Below are positions 47,143 through 50,000 of a stretch of DNA of 50,000 nt, piece by piece. Both the position numbers and the translations under genes were made by a program. The stretch is taken from contig RPFO01000130.1 in assembly GCA_009746045.1 (NCBI GenBank), positions 3,118,868-3,168,867 on the forward strand, read 5' to 3'. Position 1 is the first letter of the stretch, and each line of letters starts with the position of its first letter. The DNA comes from Mesostigma viride. Its lineage: Eukaryota; Streptophyta; Mesostigmatophyceae; Mesostigmatales; Mesostigmataceae. A model generated the notes under the pieces. The model did no database searches, was not told where the DNA came from, and worked only from the letters and a program-made list of their open reading frames with translations.

Positions 47143-48720
47143 TTCAGCGTCAACCTCGTGCGTGCCGACTTGATGTCCGTCCTTCCCTGTTACACACTCC
47201 CACCTACAATTGCAGACAGGTTACTGCAGGACATGGCTGAAACCGGCAGGTTAAACCCAAGGTCAACAACAGCACATGGTGCGATGTATAATTTGCGAAT
47301 GCACGCGGGCGCAGCAGTCCACGCGCAGTGACTACGCCGGGCACCCGGATAACTGGACTTCCGTTGCTGGCAAACCCTTTTCAAGTAAGGGAATTTTCAC
47401 GCCCGACTCGACGCAGAATCATACCGTGACTTAAAAGGGTTTCCACGTACTGCAGTCGACGTTCACTGTTTATTCTTTTGCCTTTATGCCATCAATATGT
47501 CTCCAGAAATTCTGCGCCCTCGCTTTGATCGTGTTCGACTTGTTCCGTTGTTCGTCCAGGTTGGCAGGGCCGTTCCTGGTCCGGAAAGCACCAGGTTGCA
47601 CAACGCTGCTTGCCCCTTGGGTTTTCAGGGTTGCCCGCTTCATGGGAGCGCGAGCTGGAACCTCGCGTCGAGTGCCAGATGTCATTATTGGGCCGCTTTG
47701 CCAGGCTCTGCCATGCCCACCGATCGATTGGGGCAGAGAGCAGCAGTCAGAATTAATACTTGAGATATGGAAGTTGCCTGCAGCTTTGCCTGCAGACTGC
47801 AGAGTTCTCGTCTCTGGACCTGCTCGTCCCTGTGGACATCAGGGCTCATCTGGGCGACTTTCTTCTGAGTGCTGCAGGAGGTGCTGTACTGTAGGTACAG
47901 TAATACATAAGTGCTGACAGGCGAAGAGGGGATGGCAGAAATAGTATCGGCCATTCAAGGTTGAACCCACGTCAGGCTGAAAAGTGAAAACTGATTCCTA
48001 GGTGATTTTGGGTGGGTAGGCAAAGAGCCATGGCTGCCCAATTGAAGGAACTACCTAATGATCCGGCATAATTCTTTTTGCCTATGCAGCCGTAGGCGTT
48101 CAAACTGCCTGATCTTGTTGAAAATGCCGCTGTTGCCCGGAAAGAAGTTGAATGTTGCCCGAAAAGAAATTGCCTGATATAGTGTCCTCCTTTACCCGGT
48201 GCAAGCCGCAAAATGTCCACGCCGCAGCCACGATGGCCTGGCGCGACAAGATGACAAGGTTGAAGAAGTTTGGTGCGTGGTGACGCGGACTTTACGGCAG
48301 GAAAGCAATTTGCGTTTGCAGAGCCAATCTCCAGAGTACCGCTGGTAGCCTTCCCCTCTAGGTCACGTCGTGGAGTGCTCACGTTTTCTTGCAGGAAAGG
48401 TACCGCTATTGGTGGCAAAGCTCGCCCCGGGCTAGGTAAAATTTGGCAACCATGCCGGCCGGTGGGAAGGACGACAGGGAAATATCGGAGACGACCAGTC
48501 GAATAAAGCAGGCGCTTGCGAGCCTGGTGTACGAGTTGCCAACCAACAGCCCGGGAGAGTAAGTCGACCTTTGAGCGTTTCGCTTATCGGTCCTGCAGCA
48601 ATTGCTGCATTCGCCTGGCGTCTTTCCTGTTATTGCTGCTGCCTTTTTGTTGAGCGGTAGTGAGATATATATCGTGTAATATGAAAGTTATAAGCAGGAG
48701 TGATCGAAATCCCGCAATTT
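47143..48720. promoter_or_regulatory. Divergent intergenic region between the CCDC90-like and C3HC zinc-finger genes
   Basis: About 1.6 kb separates two outward-facing genes, so both promoters should lie here. No clear TATA box could be assigned (a GAGATATATAT stretch lies at 48662). Two small overlapping minus-strand frames inside are listed separately. Confidence 0.4.
47470..47954 (-). CDS. Two small abutting ORFs, hypothetical
   Basis: On the minus strand an ATG frame at 47954 runs 89 codons (MADTISAIPSSPVSTYVLLY...QVLILTAALCPNRSVGMAEP) to a TAA whose last A begins the ATG of a second 71-codon frame (47685-47470) rich in Arg, Lys and Asn (MKRATLKTQG...RAQNFWRHIDGIKAKE). AATAAA follows the second stop. 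No family recognised. They could be two exons of one gene, a chance pair, or upstream transcription from this intergenic region. Confidence 0.2.
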
Positions 48721-49983
48721 ATGCTACGCCGCCCCATGGTCGAATGCAGGCGTCAACCGTCGTCACGATCCCCGCTCGCGCTCGTCTCTACTCCGTCCAA
48801 GGACAAGCCGTCGCCGTCATCGCACGTGACAGCACAGCGCTCAACGCAGGCGGTGCCAGTCAGCCCCACGGTGACCCTCGTGGGTGCAAGTGACAGGGTG
48901 GTGGCGGCGTCACCAGCCAGCAACACCCCCCTGACGAGCGCTGGGTTGGCGCCCATCCCCACCTCCATCGCGCTGTCGTCGCCAGACAAGGTGTTCCTGC
49001 CCACGTCGGCTGCGGAGGTGGCCTCCCTGCTCACCTCTTCCAGGCGTGCCAAGGGCGGGGGGCCACCGCCGCCAGCCCCTGCCAGGGACGCCTCTTTTCT
49101 CCGCAGCCAGTTGTGTCGTCCCTGGGACCGCGGCGACTTTCTGCAGCGACTGGCCACGTTCCGGCCCTCCTTCTGGTTTGGAGTGCCCGATGTAAGTGCC
49201 GTACGTTGGCGCGCGCGTAAGCGCGCCAGTGGTCACGCGCAAGCACACCAGTGGTTGCGGTCGCAAGCACACCAGTGGTCGCAAGGACACCAGTGGTTGC
49301 GGTCGCAAGCACACCAGTGGTTGCGGTCGCAAGCACACCAGTGGTCGCAAGCACACCAGTGGTTGCGGTCGCAAGCACACCAGTGTTCGCGCGTGCGCGA
49401 TGTAAGAGGTCCTGGCATGATGGCGTGCACCGGTGGGCACGGGCGTGGGGTTCTAATGGCACATGTACTTCCGCATGAGCTCCCTGATAGTGGAGGTGGG
49501 GATAATTATCAACGCATATGCTCCCTGATAGTGGAGGTGGGGATAATTATCAACGCATATGCTCCCTGATAGTGGAGGTGGGGATAATTATCAACGCATA
49601 TGCTCCCTGATAGTGGAGGTGGGGATAATTATCACCACCTTCTATACTAGTAAGTACTAGTACGTGACATCTTGGGGGTATGACATTTGAGAGTAGTACG
49701 GTTGGGTCACACCTTAAGCTATGTATCATTATTTTAGAATGGATCTTGAAGCACAGGCATTGGATGAACCGTTCCGATATTGGCTGATCCGATATTGGCC
49801 GATCCCCCATTGGGCACCACGTCCCACCCTCCCTCCTGCTCCCCCTGCCAGGCGATTGGCCCCGTGACGTGCGCGCGGTACGGGTGGCAGTGCGAGGGCG
49901 TGTACCTGCTGCGCTGCGACTGCTGCGACAAACGGCTCTGTCTGCCCCTCTCCATTGAAGGGGGGCAGGGGGACAGCACGCAG
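48721..49983 (+). CDS. ZC3HC1/NIPA-like C3HC zinc-finger protein, 3'-partial
   Basis: Two exons, 48721-49191 and 49852-49983, joined in phase 0; a GTGAGG donor follows at 49984 and the gene leaves the window. An ATG at 48721 (MLRRPMVECRRQ) is the first in frame; 48736 is an alternative. A Ser/Thr/Pro-rich low-complexity N terminus with PSKDKPSPSS and PPPPAPA leads into the zf-C3HC domain: LCRPWDRGDFLQRLATFRPS, FWFGVPD, then AIGPVTCARYGWQCEG and LLRCDCCDKRLCLPL. The spacing P.DR.DFL.RL.TFRP..WF...I.PV.CAR.GW.C......C..C is that of NIPA/ZC3HC1, a nuclear-basket protein. The second half of the protein is not in the window. Confidence 0.82.
49188..49406 (+). repeat. 24-bp/15-bp minisatellite next to the C3HC gene donor
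   Basis: Repeats of GCAAGCACACCAGTGGTTGC, GGTC and a shorter GCAAGCACACCAGTGGTC fill 49238-49385. The donor word CGATGTAAG (49188-49196) recurs at 49398-49406 just beyond the array, so the array is bracketed by copies of the donor. Confidence 0.75.
49479..49642. repeat. 41-bp tandem repeat, 4 copies
   Basis: GCTCCCTGATAGTGGAGGTG then GGGATAATTATCAACGCATAT starts at 49479, 49520, 49561 and 49602 in the same intron; the first three copies are nearly identical and the fourth diverges at its end. Confidence 0.95.
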
Positions 49984-50000
49984 GTGAGGGTGGGTGCTGA

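Noticed and set aside
47972-48418. 148-codon minus-strand frame
   Set aside because: Needs a non-ATG start and shows no family resemblance.
48700-48720. Earlier start for the C3HC gene at 48700
   Set aside because: The codon there is GTG; the first ATG in that frame is at 48721.

Overview
The window looks like nuclear DNA of a green-lineage eukaryote, most likely a unicellular or colonial green alga. The genes are split into many short exons (56-615 bases) with GT-AG and a few GC-AG introns. Coding sequence is GC-rich, introns are packed with micro- and minisatellites, and the conserved proteins resemble land-plant homologues (FolD, NAA10, a CCDC90/FMP32-type protein, a C3HC zinc-finger protein). 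A chlorophyte-style TGTAA poly(A) motif lies downstream of the first gene. I cannot name the species.

Layout. 172-4500 (+): bifunctional methylene-tetrahydrofolate dehydrogenase/cyclohydrolase, missing its first exon(s) at the window edge and carrying a one-base frameshift in the last exon. 4980-14440: a nest of mobile elements. An ORF1-only, LINE-like element is interrupted by a TA-flanked MITE, by a hAT element with a perfect 8-bp target duplication, and by a 4.3-kb palindrome whose arms carry further insertions. 15031-19832 (-): NAA10 N-terminal acetyltransferase. 20897-28343 (+): a complete 8-exon, 516-residue, type II membrane, sialidase-like (BNR) protein with four Asp boxes. 28344-40198: gene-poor DNA with two more ORF1 elements (31390-32740 and 36786-38875), TTAA-tailed repeats, duplicated coding fragments and a frameshifted metallo-beta-lactamase-fold pseudogene. 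40199-47142 (-): a complete 8-exon CCDC90/FMP32/MCUR1-like mitochondrial coiled-coil protein. 48721-49983 (+): the 5' part of a ZC3HC1/NIPA-type C3HC zinc-finger gene that runs off the window.

The most striking signal cuts across genes. In at least seven or eight of the 24 introns that can be delimited, a tandem repeat begins inside the last 10-20 bases of the exon, crosses the exon/intron junction and runs on into the intron, so the 5' splice site itself is copied two to nine times. It occurs in FolD, NAA10, the sialidase-like gene (twice) and the CCDC90-like gene (four times), each with an unrelated repeat unit. Some units are multiples of three with no stop, so use of copied donors could lengthen the protein in frame. 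I regard this as the best candidate for an undescribed process in the window.

The genes are not a functional cluster; they are independent housekeeping or cell-surface genes embedded in repeat-rich DNA. All exon models are read by eye from conserved protein sequence plus splice consensus; no transcript evidence was available.
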